The notes: generated by a model from the letters alone, not told the origin. A DNA stretch of 11,209 nt from RGIG9041 sp045612565 (GCA_045612565.1 JAZKZG010000044.1:1-11209); one strand, 5' to 3'. Counted from the first letter of the stretch, positions 1 to 7,597 are shown. Made by a program: numbers and translations.

Positions 1-67
1 AGCTTATGCTGTTCAGACTGAAGGCGTAGCAAGTGCTGCTGATGCTTGGGCAATTGCTATAGCATAA
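1..67 (+). CDS. TasA/camelysin-like fibre subunit, C-terminal fragment (5' end outside window)
   Basis: Only the last 21 residues are present, reading from position 2 to the TAA at 65-67. They contain AYAVQTEG, which matches the A-x-A-(V/I)-Q-(T/S)-E motif near the C-termini of three other TasA-like proteins in this window (AEAIQSEP, AQAVQTEN, AQAVQSEN). The DNA of the motif shares a 14-base run with the gene at 6779-7504, and both genes prefer gct/gca alanine codons. This suggests a paralogous, well-expressed subunit. By family knowledge TasA-like proteins are secreted and polymerise into extracellular fibres after SipW cleavage. The signal peptide and fold cannot be checked because the rest is outside the window. 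Confidence 0.72.
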   Translation, partial: AYAVQTEGVASAADAWAIAIA

Positions 68-101
68 AACTCTTTAAATTTTCTTAGCGCACACACATAC
101 A

Positions 102-127
102 GGTCTGCACCTTACGGGGTGCAGACC
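102..127 (+). terminator. Strong hairpin after the first TasA-like gene (terminator/attenuator or RNA-processing stem)
   Basis: Perfect 10-bp inverted repeat: GGTCTGCACC (102-111) and GGTGCAGACC (118-127), with loop TTACGG. It lies 35 bases past the stop of the TasA-like gene and about 70 bases before the next start. No T-run follows, so it is a poor canonical Rho-independent terminator. A partial attenuator, or a 3' stem protecting the upstream message, fits better. Confidence 0.6.
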
Positions 128-136
128 GTATGAGAG

Positions 137-155
137 CATCCAAGTTTATTGGATG
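137..155 (+). promoter_or_regulatory. Second hairpin in the leader of the giant surface-protein gene
   Basis: 7-bp inverted repeat CATCCAA (137-143) / TTGGATG (149-155) with a 5-base loop, immediately downstream of the stronger hairpin at 102-127. The two stems occupy most of the 130-base spacer between the TasA-like gene and the giant gene. No convincing -35/-10 pair was found in this spacer, so the giant gene is probably reached by read-through. The function is inferred. Confidence 0.4.
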
Positions 156-197
156 TTGTCATATTATAAAAATCTTTAGAAAAAGGAGATGCACCAA

Positions 198-3100
198 ATG
201 AAAAACAGAATATTGGCAATCGCTTTGTGCATCTGCCTTGTAATTTCAGCGTTTAACGGTATGGCACCCATGCATATTGCTCACGGTGCAGAATGTTCGT
301 GCGGAGCGCTTGATAGTATTGTACATACAGAAGATTGCGCTCTTATAACAACGGTATGTAATTGCGAACCCACCGACGAAAATCACACTCCCGAATGTGC
401 ACTCAATACGGCTGTTTGTACTTGTGATGCATTGTCACAAATAGAACACAGCGAAAGATGTCTGATAAACTGTACCTGTAACGGCACAACAAGCCACGAT
501 GAAACTTGTCCTGTTTTTGACTGCGGATGTCCTGATACCGACAGCGACGGCAAACGTGACCACGTTAACACCTGCAGACAGTTCAAACCCACCTGCGCTC
601 ATCTCGACGAATGCATAGATAACACTCATCAGTTTGGCTGTCCGCTTTATGAACGCAGACTTTGTGAATACTGCGGATTTTTATTTGGTGAGCATCACCC
701 ATATTGTCACAAACCAACTCTGCAATCGTTCAAAGATCTTCAGGCAGGTGCGATTATTCTGCCTGATAATATCAGTGATTTTGCAACGATTGTATCAAGT
801 GAAGAAACAAAAACAACCACCATCACTCTCAATGCCGACTTTTTAAATCCGATCGGTAACAATATATTCGTTCCCACAGGCTATACTCTCAATATTGATT
901 TAAACGGTCATATTTTAACCGCAGCAAATAACGGTACCGTTATTACCAATTTTGGTACTCTTGAAATAAATGACTCTAATCCCAACGCTCGTTTTGAAGG
1001 TACAATGGTTGACCGCGGATATTATTTCTTTGACGACGACAGCGGAAAATATTTCCATTCAACACGAAATGCAAAGGATGCTATTTGGGTATACGGAGGC
1101 ACTGACGGTCTTGATCCCGAAAAGATAACTTATGTTTACGGCGGTATGATATACGGCGGTGAATATAAGAGAAACTATACACCGGGTGATACATACGAAC
1201 AAATGCTTTCTCACGTAAGTTCACCGATTGGCACTCCCGGACGCGAATATTTCACTTATCTTATAGAGAACAACACTTTTTCAAACACTTATGCACGTGG
1301 CGGCGCAGGTATATTCAACTGCGGTAGTTTTACAATGAACGGCGGCACGATTGTAGGCTGTAACTCACGTGACGGCGAGGGTTCAGCAGTACTTTCAACC
1401 GGTGAAGGCACTACGTTTACAATGAACGGCGGCGACATAATGTATAACTATGGCGGTGCAACTGTTTCTACGATTGACGGTGCTGAATTTATAATGAACA
1501 AGGGTGTTATTTTCCGTAACATAGGTGTTGGTAATGGTGCCGTAGAAGCTCAGCCTTCAAACGAAAGTAAACCAAAACCGTCAGTAACAATCGGTTATGA
1601 CAGTCAGGAATACAACGAAAGTATTATCACACAGACCGCATCAGAAGGATATCCTACAGTCTCATATATGTCAGCGCATACAAAAACCGCTGATAACATT
1701 GCAAACAGACAGCTTCTTTATAATAATTTTGAAATAGATTTCCCGTTAATTGACAGCAATATTTCACTCGCAGGTATTTTGACCGACGGTAACGGTGGCG
1801 GAATATATGCCGAGAGCACCAATTTCACAATGCATTGCGGAATCATTTCAAATAACTGGGCACATTACCGCGGCGGTGGTATTGATATCTTTGAAGATGG
1901 CGATGTTACTCTCAGCGGCAACATTCTTATAAAGAATAACTACTGCGAATATAAGGGTGGAGGCATTTCAGTACGTAACCCCTATAATGATTCGACGGTT
2001 TTAAATTTAAAAATAACCAGCGATACCGTTAAAATAATCGGCAACAAAGCCGGTTACGGCGGCGGTATACACGTTTCGTACGGCGATTTTGATATTTCGG
2101 GCGGTCTTATAGAAGACAACGAATCTACAGGCTACTATGTCTATACCACAAAATACTCTTATTTACTTGACGGAACAAGCCACACACGTCAGATAATCAA
2201 TTTTGACGGAAGTGAAAATGATATAAAGTCAATATATATCGGTCAAGAAACAGGGGTATATGCTTCTTCAAATGCCGGTGGCGGAGTATATATTGAAGGT
2301 GATGGTAATGCCACAATTTCGGGCACAGCCAAGATTACCAAGAATATGGCTAAATTCAGAGGCGGCGGATTGTATCTGACTAACGGTACGGTTACAATGA
2401 ACGGCGGAGAAATAAGTTATAATCTTCTTAAGAAAACATCAGAATCCGATGCAGATATAGCTGAAGACGAAATGACGTATGATGTCAGTTGCGGTTTCAG
2501 CGGTGTAACCGACGGAACAGGTGGCGGCGTTCACATCAACAAAGGTCAATTTATAATGAACGACGGCATAATTGCACACAACGCGGTATGGTCACAAAAA
2601 GGCGATGGCGGCGGTGTGTATATCTCAGCGCAAGATTATGATAAAGTCGCATTTACAATGAACGGCGGCGAGATTTGCTACAATTATAACTATGATGACC
2701 AAGGCGGCGGAATACTTGCCTGCGGTGATATTGAAATGAATGGCGGCTCTATACACCACAATCAGACACGCGATAACGGCGGTGGTGTATACGTGGACGG
2801 TCAATTTACAATGACCGGTGGTGATATACACGACAATACAGCCCACAACTACATCGGCGGCGGTGTGTATTGCTATAGAGGTAAATTCACTATGTCTGAC
2901 GGTAAGATATATAATAATGTAGCGCTTAGACGTAACGGCGGCGGTGTGTATATACGTGAGGCCGACTTTACAATGACGAGCGGTGAAATATATCAAAACC
3001 ACGCTGACGGTTCTCAAACTTCATACAATAAAAACACTGTTCATTCTATCGGTACTCAATACGGCAGCGGCGGTGCAATCTGTATTGAAAACGGTAATGC

Positions 3101-5621
3101 TTCAATAACAGGACAAAGCATAATAAGAGATAATACTGCCGGTTTTAAAGGCGGTGCGATTTATGCCTTCCGCACCAGCGAAAGCAGTCCATGTGAAATC
3201 ACTGTCGGTGATACAGACGGCGATAACGAAACACAGCCAAAAATTTACGGTAATTATTTAACCTGTAATTTCACGGGCAGTTATGTTCTTGGCGGCGGTG
3301 CAATATGTATCGAAGGCAAAGATGCCGAAATAACCATTAACAGCGGTAAAATATATCAGAATAAAACATCAAAATATGATTACGTTGTTGGTGGGGCAAT
3401 GTTTGTGCTTAATAACACCCAGTCAACCAATACAACCTCCCCCGCTTTACTCGGTGCAGCAAAAGTTACAATAAATGGCGGTGAAATCTATGAAAATCAA
3501 TCGCCTGCTGACCAAGCGGGTATGATATATATCAGGGGCGATGGTATACTTACCGTAAACGGAGGAAATATTCACCATAACACCGCATATGATAACGGCG
3601 GTTTTGCCTATCTTTCAGGCGGTACAATGAATATCTACGGCGGTGATATCCACGACAATACCGCTTCGCAGTGGATTGGCGGTGCAGTTTGTCTCTCCAC
3701 CGGTACAATCAATATGTACGGCGGTAATATATATGCAAACAAAATTGGCTACAATGGCTCTGCAAACGCCTCACGCGGTCATGGCGGTGCGTTTTACATC
3801 ACATCCGGTACATTTAATATGTACGGTGGTAAAATATACAGCAACCAGACAGGCGCATACGGAAACGGCGGTGCAATTTGCATAATCGGAGGTTCGGCGG
3901 CAGGTGCATTTAATATGTACGGCGGTGAGATTTCAGACAATATATCCAAAGGTGACGGCGGTGCCATATTTGTTAACAAAGGCACTGTTACCATCGGTAA
4001 AGCAAAGTGTGACGGTTCGTCAAACGACCTTCACAACACAAAAGATCCCACGCAAAGTATGTGCGGTCACCCGATTATTAAAAACAACTCTACAGCACAA
4101 AACGGCGGTGCTATATGTGTGTTAAACGGTACAACCAAATTCTATTGCGGTGATATAACAAGCAACAAAGCAACAAACAAGGGCGGCGCAATGTATGTCG
4201 GCGGAGGTACAGTTGATGTTACAAACGGTAATATATCTGCTAACACCGCCAAAAACGCTCCTTACGGCAACACACTCTATATGGCGGGTGGTACTGTTAC
4301 ATATCTCGAAGGTGCCTCGTTTGCAGATACCGTAAACAGCAATACAGGTGTTGTTGTAACAAAGGGTACACTGGCTAAAAATGATGATCCTAACGCAACT
4401 CCTGTAAATTCTCTCTATTTTACTGACAGAGAAGACAATAACACAACCTATCCGTTTATCGTTCCGTATGGCGAACAAATTATTCTGCCGGACGGCATTG
4501 ATGTTATGGGAACACGTGCAAATCACACCTTTATCGGTTGGCAATACCCTGACGTTTCTGACTATGTGAGAAAACCCACGGATTATATGTTCCCCGGCGA
4601 TGCCATTGATGTTGACGATAACAGTGCGGCGGACAAAATGACAATATACGGTGTATGGGCAAACAATGTAAACAGCATAAGTTACTATAAAACCTATGCC
4701 GAAAACTCCAAATACACCAACGGCTACACAACAAGTTATAACTATCAGACTTCAAGCAGTAATGTATTCAGCCTTCCTTCGCAGGAGCCTGTTCTTATAC
4801 CGGGATATACCTTTGAAGGTTGGACAATGCAACAAGGCGAGAGCTGTGAAAAGCCGTGCAATGCAAACTGGAATATTTCCAAAGCCGGAGACCCTAAAAA
4901 CGCGGGTGACACCTTTGAAACCAAAGGCAAGTTCGGTAATTTGCACTTTGTTGCAAACTGGTCGGCAACCATCACTTATGAGGCAGTGGGCAATGGTACA
5001 CTTGCAAACAATACACAGAGTGGCAAGACAAAACTCACTGAGGCTATCGAAATTAAAAATGGTGCTGAAGCGGCATCAGGCGTTGTTCCCACAGCGGCTG
5101 AAAATCACATATTTGTCGGCTGGTATGCTGATAAAGAGTGTCAGAATTTGATATCAACTGACATCAATTATAAGCCTGTTATCAATTCCGATGGCTATTA
5201 CGATTATCTTAACTACTATGCAAAATTCGAAATACAATATACAGACCTTATTATAACAACCTCAGGTGCTGACGCGGACCAGAGTTTTGTGTTCACAGTA
5301 ACAGGCACTCCCTATCACACCGATGAACCTTTTACTATGCAGGTATTTGTTATCGGCGGTAACAACTCTGTTACCGTAAAACACATTCCCGCAGGTAATT
5401 ATGATGTATATGAAAACAACTATGGCAATGCACATCAAGGTGACAAATGGTCATGGAGATATGAAGATACACAACCCCAGAACACCGATGTCAACAATAT
5501 CAAAGACGGTGCGGAAACCTCAGTTGATGAAGTTACTTTCTACTACAACAATAAAAAGTCTATTAAAAATTGGATCAGTGGTTTTTCGAAAAAACTATAT
5601 ACACTGATTTCGGGTAACTAA
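198..5621 (+). CDS. Giant secreted beta-helix surface protein with N-terminal Cys/His repeats and C-terminal InlB-type repeats
   Basis: 1807 residues from ATG 198. An in-frame ATG at 189 overlaps the AAAGGAG ribosome site (182-188), so 198 is chosen. Layout: signal peptide about 1-31 (HGA/E cleavage); Cys/His module 33-170 with 21 cysteines; a parallel beta-helix about 200-1370 with roughly 24 rungs of the type F-T-M-N-G-G-x-I-x-x-N, each followed by GG(G/A)(V/I)Y(I/V). Then come three InlB/Listeria-Bacteroides repeat units (about 1404-1678: FIGW, FEGW, FVGW, each ending in W or Y plus A plus N/K) and a prealbumin-like beta domain (about 1681-1787). The asparagine ladder and GGAI-like turns resemble right-handed beta-helix adhesins such as chlamydial Pmp proteins. 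No LPXTG motif or C-terminal membrane helix is visible, so anchoring is unexplained. Likely role: secreted adhesin or matrix component alongside the TasA-like fibres. No catalytic motif was recognised. Confidence 0.9.
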   Translation: MKNRILAIALCICLVISAFNGMAPMHIAHGAECSCGALDSIVHTEDCALITTVCNCEPTDENHTPECALNTAVCTCDALSQIEHSERCLINCTCNGTTSHDETCPVFDCGCPDTDSDGKRDHVNTCRQFKPTCAHLDECIDNTHQFGCPLYERRLCEYCGFLFGEHHPYCHKPTLQSFKDLQAGAIILPDNISDFATIVSSEETKTTTITLNADFLNPIGNNIFVPTGYTLNIDLNGHILTAANNGTVITNFGTLEINDSNPNARFEGTMVDRGYYFFDDDSGKYFHSTRNAKDAIWVYGGTDGLDPEKITYVYGGMIYGGEYKRNYTPGDTYEQMLSHVSSPIGTPGREYFTYLIENNTFSNTYARGGAGIFNCGSFTMNGGTIVGCNSRDGEGSAVLSTGEGTTFTMNGGDIMYNYGGATVSTIDGAEFIMNKGVIFRNIGVGNGAVEAQPSNESKPKPSVTIGYDSQEYNESIITQTASEGYPTVSYMSAHTKTADNIANRQLLYNNFEIDFPLIDSNISLAGILTDGNGGGIYAESTNFTMHCGIISNNWAHYRGGGIDIFEDGDVTLSGNILIKNNYCEYKGGGISVRNPYNDSTVLNLKITSDTVKIIGNKAGYGGGIHVSYGDFDISGGLIEDNESTGYYVYTTKYSYLLDGTSHTRQIINFDGSENDIKSIYIGQETGVYASSNAGGGVYIEGDGNATISGTAKITKNMAKFRGGGLYLTNGTVTMNGGEISYNLLKKTSESDADIAEDEMTYDVSCGFSGVTDGTGGGVHINKGQFIMNDGIIAHNAVWSQKGDGGGVYISAQDYDKVAFTMNGGEICYNYNYDDQGGGILACGDIEMNGGSIHHNQTRDNGGGVYVDGQFTMTGGDIHDNTAHNYIGGGVYCYRGKFTMSDGKIYNNVALRRNGGGVYIREADFTMTSGEIYQNHADGSQTSYNKNTVHSIGTQYGSGGAICIENGNASITGQSIIRDNTAGFKGGAIYAFRTSESSPCEITVGDTDGDNETQPKIYGNYLTCNFTGSYVLGGGAICIEGKDAEITINSGKIYQNKTSKYDYVVGGAMFVLNNTQSTNTTSPALLGAAKVTINGGEIYENQSPADQAGMIYIRGDGILTVNGGNIHHNTAYDNGGFAYLSGGTMNIYGGDIHDNTASQWIGGAVCLSTGTINMYGGNIYANKIGYNGSANASRGHGGAFYITSGTFNMYGGKIYSNQTGAYGNGGAICIIGGSAAGAFNMYGGEISDNISKGDGGAIFVNKGTVTIGKAKCDGSSNDLHNTKDPTQSMCGHPIIKNNSTAQNGGAICVLNGTTKFYCGDITSNKATNKGGAMYVGGGTVDVTNGNISANTAKNAPYGNTLYMAGGTVTYLEGASFADTVNSNTGVVVTKGTLAKNDDPNATPVNSLYFTDREDNNTTYPFIVPYGEQIILPDGIDVMGTRANHTFIGWQYPDVSDYVRKPTDYMFPGDAIDVDDNSAADKMTIYGVWANNVNSISYYKTYAENSKYTNGYTTSYNYQTSSSNVFSLPSQEPVLIPGYTFEGWTMQQGESCEKPCNANWNISKAGDPKNAGDTFETKGKFGNLHFVANWSATITYEAVGNGTLANNTQSGKTKLTEAIEIKNGAEAASGVVPTAAENHIFVGWYADKECQNLISTDINYKPVINSDGYYDYLNYYAKFEIQYTDLIITTSGADADQSFVFTVTGTPYHTDEPFTMQVFVIGGNNSVTVKHIPAGNYDVYENNYGNAHQGDKWSWRYEDTQPQNTDVNNIKDGAETSVDEVTFYYNNKKSIKNWISGFSKKLYTLISGN
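294..707 (+). repeat. Seven-unit Cys/His repeat module (residues 33-170 of the giant protein)
   Basis: Seven successive units each end in H-x3-C. Five have the form C-x-C-x(5-10)-H-x3-C: CSC..HTEDC, CNC..HTPEC, CTC..HSERC, CTC..HDETC and CGC..HVNTC. The sixth opens C-x5-C and ends HQFGC; the seventh opens C-x2-C and ends HHPYC. The Cys3His pattern could bind zinc or form disulfides. The rest of the protein has few cysteines. Confidence 0.85.
1300..4300 (+). repeat. Beta-helix rung repeats, including an FTMNGG subfamily and a clustered NMYGG subfamily
   Basis: Degenerate 25-40-residue repeats encode beta-helix coils. The FTMNGG form, with near-identical DNA, occurs around 1330, 1420, 2395 and 2655. 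Four related N(M/I)YGG units cluster at about 3627, 3711, 3815 and 3911, spaced roughly 80-105 bases. The clustering suggests local duplication of coils within the gene. Confidence 0.75.
5574..5608 (+). promoter_or_regulatory. Nested stem-loop at the end of the giant gene, before the abutting downstream start
   Basis: The outer arms ATCAGTG (5574-5580) and CACTGAT (5602-5608) are perfectly complementary and enclose a second dyad, TTTTTCGAAAAA (5582-5593). The structure ends 13 bases before the TAA-ATG junction at 5619-5624. The downstream ATG has no clear Shine-Dalgarno sequence, so this structure may restrict independent initiation and favour translational coupling. The role is inferred. Confidence 0.4.
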
Positions 5622-6191
5622 ATGCAAAACAACGGTACAAATAAAAAACCGAATACACATTTTAAACGAAAAAGATTTGTCATTTGTTCGATTGTGGCAA
5701 TCCTCGTCGGACTTGCCACAATTGGCTCGACTGTTGCATTTTTGATTGACAAAACAGACACAGTTAAAAACGTGCTTGACCCAATCAAAATCAACTGTGA
5801 AGTTAATGACAGCGAGTATACTGTAAAAAATGAGGGAGATTACGCGGCATACATCCGTGCCGCCGCCACCGTTAACTATGTTAAAGACAGTGGTGCCATT
5901 GTTTACGGTCAGCCTCCCAAAAAAGATACTGACTACACTATTGCCTTTAATCAGAATGACTGGGTACTGGGAAGTGACGGCTTTTTTTATCACAAAGCTC
6001 CCGTTAATGCTGATAATTTCACAACCGAACTTGTGTCAGACTTTCAGATTTTAACTGACAATGCACCGGACGGCTACGAAATGAAAGTGCAGATTATTGC
6101 CGAAGCCATACAGAGCGAACCTGTATCAACCGTTTGCAATTATTGGAATGTTACGGTTGACGCAAATAAGTTCATAGTTTCAAAGACGTGA
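5622..6191 (+). CDS. TasA-like small subunit with SipW-type signal peptide (TapA position)
   Basis: 189 residues. A basic N-terminus (FKRKR) precedes a hydrophobic segment (about 19-41) that ends STVAFLIDKTD, a SipW-cognate signal. The body has VKNEGDYAAYIRAAAT (68-83), then NDWVLGSDGFFYHKAPV (112-128) and AEAIQSEP (160-167). These correspond to the strand regions shared by the other TasA-like proteins here. The usual P-G-D turn before the first strand is missing. The ATG follows the TAA of the giant gene directly with no good ribosome site, which implies coupled translation. It lies directly before sipW, the place of tapA in the Bacillus tapA-sipW-tasA operon, so a fibre-assembly or minor-subunit role is possible. 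Sequence similarity to TapA itself was not established. Confidence 0.8.
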   Translation: MQNNGTNKKPNTHFKRKRFVICSIVAILVGLATIGSTVAFLIDKTDTVKNVLDPIKINCEVNDSEYTVKNEGDYAAYIRAAATVNYVKDSGAIVYGQPPKKDTDYTIAFNQNDWVLGSDGFFYHKAPVNADNFTTELVSDFQILTDNAPDGYEMKVQIIAEAIQSEPVSTVCNYWNVTVDANKFIVSKT

Positions 6192-6205
6192 GGTGACAGT
6201 AAACT

Positions 6206-6703
6206 ATGAGAAACATTTATAAAAAACTGTGGAACATAATAACAACGGCAATCGTTGTTGTGACAGTTGGGTCAGCAATATTTCTTTTAGGTTCACGCCT
6301 TCTTAATTTCCGCGTTTTTAATGTAATATCAAACAGTATGTACCCCACCTATAATGTTGGCGACCTTATATATGTTAAAGGTGTTGATGTCAATACGATC
6401 TCGGTGGGTGACCCAATAACTTTTGTTCTTGACGAAAAACTCACTGTTGCAACACACCGTGTAGTACGCATTGACAAAGAAAAAAGTCATTTTTACACTA
6501 AAGGCGATGCTAATGAATTAGAAGATGCAGCACCTGTACACTTTAATAATGTAATCGGTGTCCCGCGGTTTTCCATTCCGATTCTTGGGTATGTTTCTGA
6601 TTTTATTCAAAGACCGCCCGGTATGTATATTACCATTGCACTCGGTTTGATTATGCTTACGATTGCATTTTTACCCGATTTATTAAACAAAAAAACAGAA
6701 TAA
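6206..6703 (+). CDS. sipW: Signal peptidase I, SipW/ER type
   Basis: 165 residues. An N-terminal membrane helix (about 11-31) is followed by SNSMYPT with the catalytic serine at 44. Next comes the A-T-H-R-V-V box, where His84 replaces the lysine of ordinary bacterial signal peptidases. The TKGDAN box follows (Asp101), then a second membrane helix near 138-157. Ser/His is the hallmark of the ER-type/SipW subfamily, which processes TasA-class precursors. The catalytic domain should face the outside of the membrane. The ribosome site GAGGTGA (6190-6196) overlaps the stop codon of the preceding gene, giving tight operon spacing. Likely substrates are the neighbours at 5622, 6779 and 7623, plus the protein cut off at position 1. 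Confidence 0.95.
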   Translation: MRNIYKKLWNIITTAIVVVTVGSAIFLLGSRLLNFRVFNVISNSMYPTYNVGDLIYVKGVDVNTISVGDPITFVLDEKLTVATHRVVRIDKEKSHFYTKGDANELEDAAPVHFNNVIGVPRFSIPILGYVSDFIQRPPGMYITIALGLIMLTIAFLPDLLNKKTE

Positions 6704-6706
6704 TTT

Positions 6707-6735
6707 TTGTGCTTGTACAAAGGAATTCCTATAAG
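6707..6735 (+). promoter_or_regulatory. Weak candidate internal promoter before the TasA-like gene
   Basis: TTGTGC (6707-6712) and TATAAG (6730-6735) are separated by 17 bases. The -10 matches the consensus at 5 of 6 positions but the -35 at only 3 of 6. The 75-base gap between sipW and the next gene is AT-rich and is one of the few places in the operon with room for a promoter. This is suggestive only. Confidence 0.25.
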
Positions 6736-6778
6736 CATAAATTTTAAATATATTTTTAAAGAAAGGAGGACAACTTTA

Positions 6779-7504
6779 ATGAAAATGTCAAAAAGAAAGA
6801 TTTTCGTATCAGCCCTTGCCATCTGCCTTATCTCTGTTATCTCAATGGGTACTCTTGCTTATTTCTCAGATGAAGATAGCGCAACAAACAAATTTATGTT
6901 TGCTGACACATCGACTGATGACCCTGCTAACGGTTCAAAGAATCTTTTCAGCGTTGACCTTTACGAAGAGTCTGCAGGTCAGACTGTTGACTACAAGGAC
7001 CTCGCAACAAGAGAAGACAAAGGTATTGAGTACAAGAATATCCTTCCCGGTACAAAATACGAGAAAAAAGCCTGGGTTGAGAATACAGGTAAGTACAGCG
7101 AGTATGTTCGCGTGATTATAACAATCAGCGACAAAAATGCTTGGACTAGTGCTGTTGACAGCAACAACGGTACAACTCCGCCTTTGGCTGACTATGACTT
7201 TATCGGCAAACATTTCATCGGCTTCAATGCAGCTGATTGGGATGCAGCACACATAGAACGCAAGGAAATCGGCGATACCGTTGAATACACCTTCTATCTC
7301 AACAACGCTCTTGCAGCAGGTGCTCGTTATCAGATATTCACTGATTTTGAACTTCCTGCACAGATGACAGCTGAAGATGTTATGAAGTTTGGCAATGACG
7401 GCTTCACCATCAACCTCAAGGCTCAGGCTGTTCAGACTGAGAATGTTGGCACAGATTGCTACAGCGCATTCCAGACTGTTCTTGCAGCACACAGCATCGT
7501 GTAA
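6779..7504 (+). CDS. TasA-like fibre subunit, probably a major one
   Basis: 241 residues from ATG 6779, chosen because GAAAGGAGGA (6761-6770) lies 8 bases upstream; an upstream TTG at 6707 in frame is rejected. The signal segment (6-31) ends GTLAYFSD, the classic SipW-dependent motif also seen in Bacillus TasA/camelysin. The body contains ILPGTKYEKKAWVENTGKYS (88-107) leading to YVRVIITIS, then AADWDAAHIE, and AQAVQTEN near residues 215-222. Two strong hairpins follow the stop. The very good ribosome site and regular codon use suggest high expression, so this may be the chief fibre protein. It sits just after sipW, as tasA does in Bacillus. Polymerisation is inferred from family membership; direct orthology to B. 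subtilis TasA is not shown. Confidence 0.87.
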   Translation: MKMSKRKIFVSALAICLISVISMGTLAYFSDEDSATNKFMFADTSTDDPANGSKNLFSVDLYEESAGQTVDYKDLATREDKGIEYKNILPGTKYEKKAWVENTGKYSEYVRVIITISDKNAWTSAVDSNNGTTPPLADYDFIGKHFIGFNAADWDAAHIERKEIGDTVEYTFYLNNALAAGARYQIFTDFELPAQMTAEDVMKFGNDGFTINLKAQAVQTENVGTDCYSAFQTVLAAHSIV

Positions 7505-7527
7505 TTTCTACATAAATGCTAAAAAAT

Positions 7528-7557
7528 CCGTCCCTACCTTCTAAAAAGATAGGGCGG
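7528..7557 (+). promoter_or_regulatory. Imperfect hairpin in the spacer after the TasA-like gene
   Basis: CCG-T-CCCTACCTT (7528-7540) pairs with AAGATAGGGCGG (7546-7557), with one bulged T and one C/A mismatch. Its right arm shares two G residues with the larger hairpin that starts at 7556, so the two stems stack or compete at their edge. Confidence 0.45.
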
Positions 7558-7597
7558 TAACCAAAGCACACAAATAAAATTGTGTGTTTTGGCTACC
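7556..7597 (+). terminator. Long terminator-like or attenuator hairpin between two TasA-like genes
   Basis: 18-position stem: left arm 7556-7573, right arm 7580-7597, loop ATAAAA. One A/C mismatch and one G-T wobble are the only defects. It is followed by AATTTTC, a short T-run, and then directly by the ribosome site of the next gene. It probably allows partial read-through and lowers expression of the downstream subunits relative to the upstream one. No new promoter is evident after it. Confidence 0.6.

Noticed and set aside
156..161. TTGTCA as a -35 box before the giant gene
   Set aside because: A -10 at the right distance would fall inside the ribosome site region, and none is present.
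189..197. Upstream in-frame ATG for the giant protein
   Set aside because: The ATG at 189 touches the AAAGGAG ribosome site; the ATG at 198 has proper spacing and begins a standard signal peptide.
2625..3017. Minus-strand open frame of 130 codons inside the giant gene
   Set aside because: It is a shadow of the repetitive beta-helix coding sequence, with no ribosome site or recognisable product.
1300..4300. CRISPR-like array
   Set aside because: The repeats are degenerate, in frame and coding (FTMNGG-type coils); there are no constant-length identical repeats with unique spacers.
4122..4544. Minus-strand open frame of 140 codons inside the giant gene
   Set aside because: Opposite-strand shadow rich in Cys/Ile/Val from reversed Asn/Thr/Gly codons; no family resemblance.
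6707..6778. TTG start giving a 24-residue longer TasA-like protein
   Set aside because: The extension precedes the GAAAGGAGGA site and would push the signal peptide inward; ATG 6779 is correctly spaced.
6935..7492. Minus-strand open frame of 185 codons opposite the TasA-like gene
   Set aside because: The plus-strand protein has clear family motifs and a strong ribosome site; the minus frame has neither.
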